Shown here: piece after piece, positions 40,343 through 40,917 of the stretch
Numbering within the stretch: position 1 is the stretch's first letter
Layout of the letters: every line of letters begins with the position of its first letter
Origin: an uncultured Campylobacter sp.
GTDB lineage: Bacteria > Campylobacterota > Campylobacteria > Campylobacterales > Campylobacteraceae
DNA: 40,917 nt
Assembly (NCBI RefSeq): GCF_938030685.1
Contig: NZ_CALHHX010000044.1
Span: 1-40,917, forward strand
Direction of reading: 5' to 3'
Made by a program: the position numbers and the translations under genes
Notes under the pieces: generated by a model
What the model was told of the DNA's origin: nothing
The model's database searches: none
What the model saw: the letters and a program-made list of their open reading frames with translations, nothing else

Positions 40343-40704
40343 TTATCCTTCGATCAAGCGCTTGATACCCGGCAAAAGCTCGCCGGACGCCTCGTAAAGC
40401 CTGCTTTGCAGCACGCTAAAATCGCCGCAGTAATCGCCCAAAAGCTGCAAAATATCGTCTCTGATAGCTTGCGAGCGCTCGCTCAGAAGCAGCTCCTGCA
40501 AAAGGGCAAAAATTTCGCTCTCATGCGCCGGCGCGCAACCGCAATATGAATCAAGGTAAAACTGAGGCACGACAGAAGCGAGGCTTTCTCGGCCTCGTCA
40601 TCACCTCGCAAAACAGCGGCGATGCCCTCTACGCCGCCCTCTGCTATGGCTTTGTGCCTAGCCTCGTAATACACCGTGCGCGTCAAATTTTGCCCTTTTT
40701 GCAC
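40343..40704 (-). pseudogene. Hypothetical gene with probable frameshift
   Basis: Two overlapping frames look like one broken gene. The first begins at GTG 40704 ('QKGQNLTRTVYYEARHKAIA', then 'GVEGIAAVLRGDDEAE'). The second continues the same style in another frame ('ASVVPQFYLDSYCGCAPAHE', then 'IFALLQELLLSERSQ') to the stop at 40343. Joining them near 40580-40600 gives a helical protein of about 120 residues. After the junction the first frame turns into basic, Arg/Cys-rich text unlike a real protein. I do not recognise the family. A sequencing error would look the same. It lies 5 nt after fabI, so it was probably co-transcribed with it. Confidence 0.45.
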
Positions 40705-40709
40705 GCCGC

Positions 40710-40917
40710 TTACTCGACCTTAGCCGCGTCCCACGCAAGGATCGTCTTACCCTCGGCGTCGGTCGCCACGTCGCACATGCCCATGACGTTGTAGCCGCAG
40801 TCGACGTAGTGTACCTCGCCGGTTACGCCGCTAGCAAGGTCACTAAGCAGGTACATCGCGCTTTTGCCGACGTCTTGCGTCGTGACGTTGCGCTTGAGAG
40901 GCGCGTTGATCTCGTTG
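40710..40917 (-). CDS. fabI: Enoyl-ACP reductase FabI, 3' end only
   Basis: The last 68 codons of a gene that runs out of the window. 'NEINAPLKRNVTTQDVGKSA', 'YLLSDLASGVTGEVHYVDCG' and 'YNVMGMCD' match the C-terminal part of Campylobacter FabI, the NADH-dependent enoyl-ACP reductase of fatty-acid synthesis. The stop is TAA at 40710-40712. The catalytic Tyr and Lys lie outside the window. Confidence 0.9.
   Translation of the reverse strand, partial: NEINAPLKRNVTTQDVGKSAMYLLSDLASGVTGEVHYVDCGYNVMGMCDVATDAEGKTILAWDAAKVE

Overview
The chromosomal part of this window looks like a Campylobacter of the higher-GC oral group (for example C. gracilis, C. rectus or C. showae). The evidence is an N-glycosylation (pgl) locus whose proteins match C. 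jejuni PglF/E/D/C/A/B/J and Gne closely, an F-type ATPase c subunit with the signal-like N-terminus usual in Campylobacter, and the constant presence of AAATTT-type words. The species cannot be fixed by eye.

Layout. (1) 1-2443: an AT-rich accessory stretch with two degenerate modules. Each has a short tail resembling part of a large RTX-type protein, then a conserved small RNA hairpin, then an unrecognised membrane protein. (2) 2489-12271: a complete-looking filamentous (inovirus-type) prophage of about 9.8 kb. It is bounded by a 23-bp direct repeat, the right copy of which is the 3' end of an intact tRNA-Leu(GAG). Its left end carries cargo: a hicAB toxin-antitoxin pair and a leftward repressor plus membrane-tethered nuclease-like gene. 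The virion module runs rightward from a consensus promoter: putative ssDNA-binding protein, major coat protein, three tiny membrane proteins, pIII/TspB-like adsorption protein, pVI-like protein, Zot/pI, secretin, HUH-type Rep and tyrosine integrase. Non-coding structure is rich: twin RNA-like leader elements, a 24-bp hairpin and tandem GC-rich hairpins beside rep. (3) 12249-40917: core chromosome, almost entirely on the minus strand: tRNA-Leu, atpE, leuA, pssA, ftsH, prmA, hisA, hisH, then the pgl cluster read backwards (pglF, E, D, C, A, B, J, further glycosyltransferases, a pyruvyl transferase, an Fe-S FrhB-like protein, a Wzx-type flippase, gne), a periplasmic-type ATP DNA ligase, a 3'-5' exonuclease, a probably frameshifted small gene and the 3' end of fabI.

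How it works together. PglF-E-D make UDP-diNAc-bacillosamine, PglC primes undecaprenyl phosphate, PglA, PglJ and PglH-like enzymes extend, a flippase exports and PglB transfers the glycan to Asn. The pyruvyl transferase and FrhB-like genes suggest a modified glycan. Genes from gne to leuA mostly overlap by 1-14 nt, so translation is tightly coupled.

The most unusual signals are (a) low-complexity, Asn/Ser/Phe/Lys-rich in-frame insertions in five unrelated proteins (HisH, PglB, a GT2, the FrhB-like protein, the exonuclease), each packed with the hexamer RAATTY, the motif known from C. jejuni methylation-dependent DNA uptake; and (b) two homologous structured leaders in the filamentous prophage, upstream of the ssb-like and coat genes.
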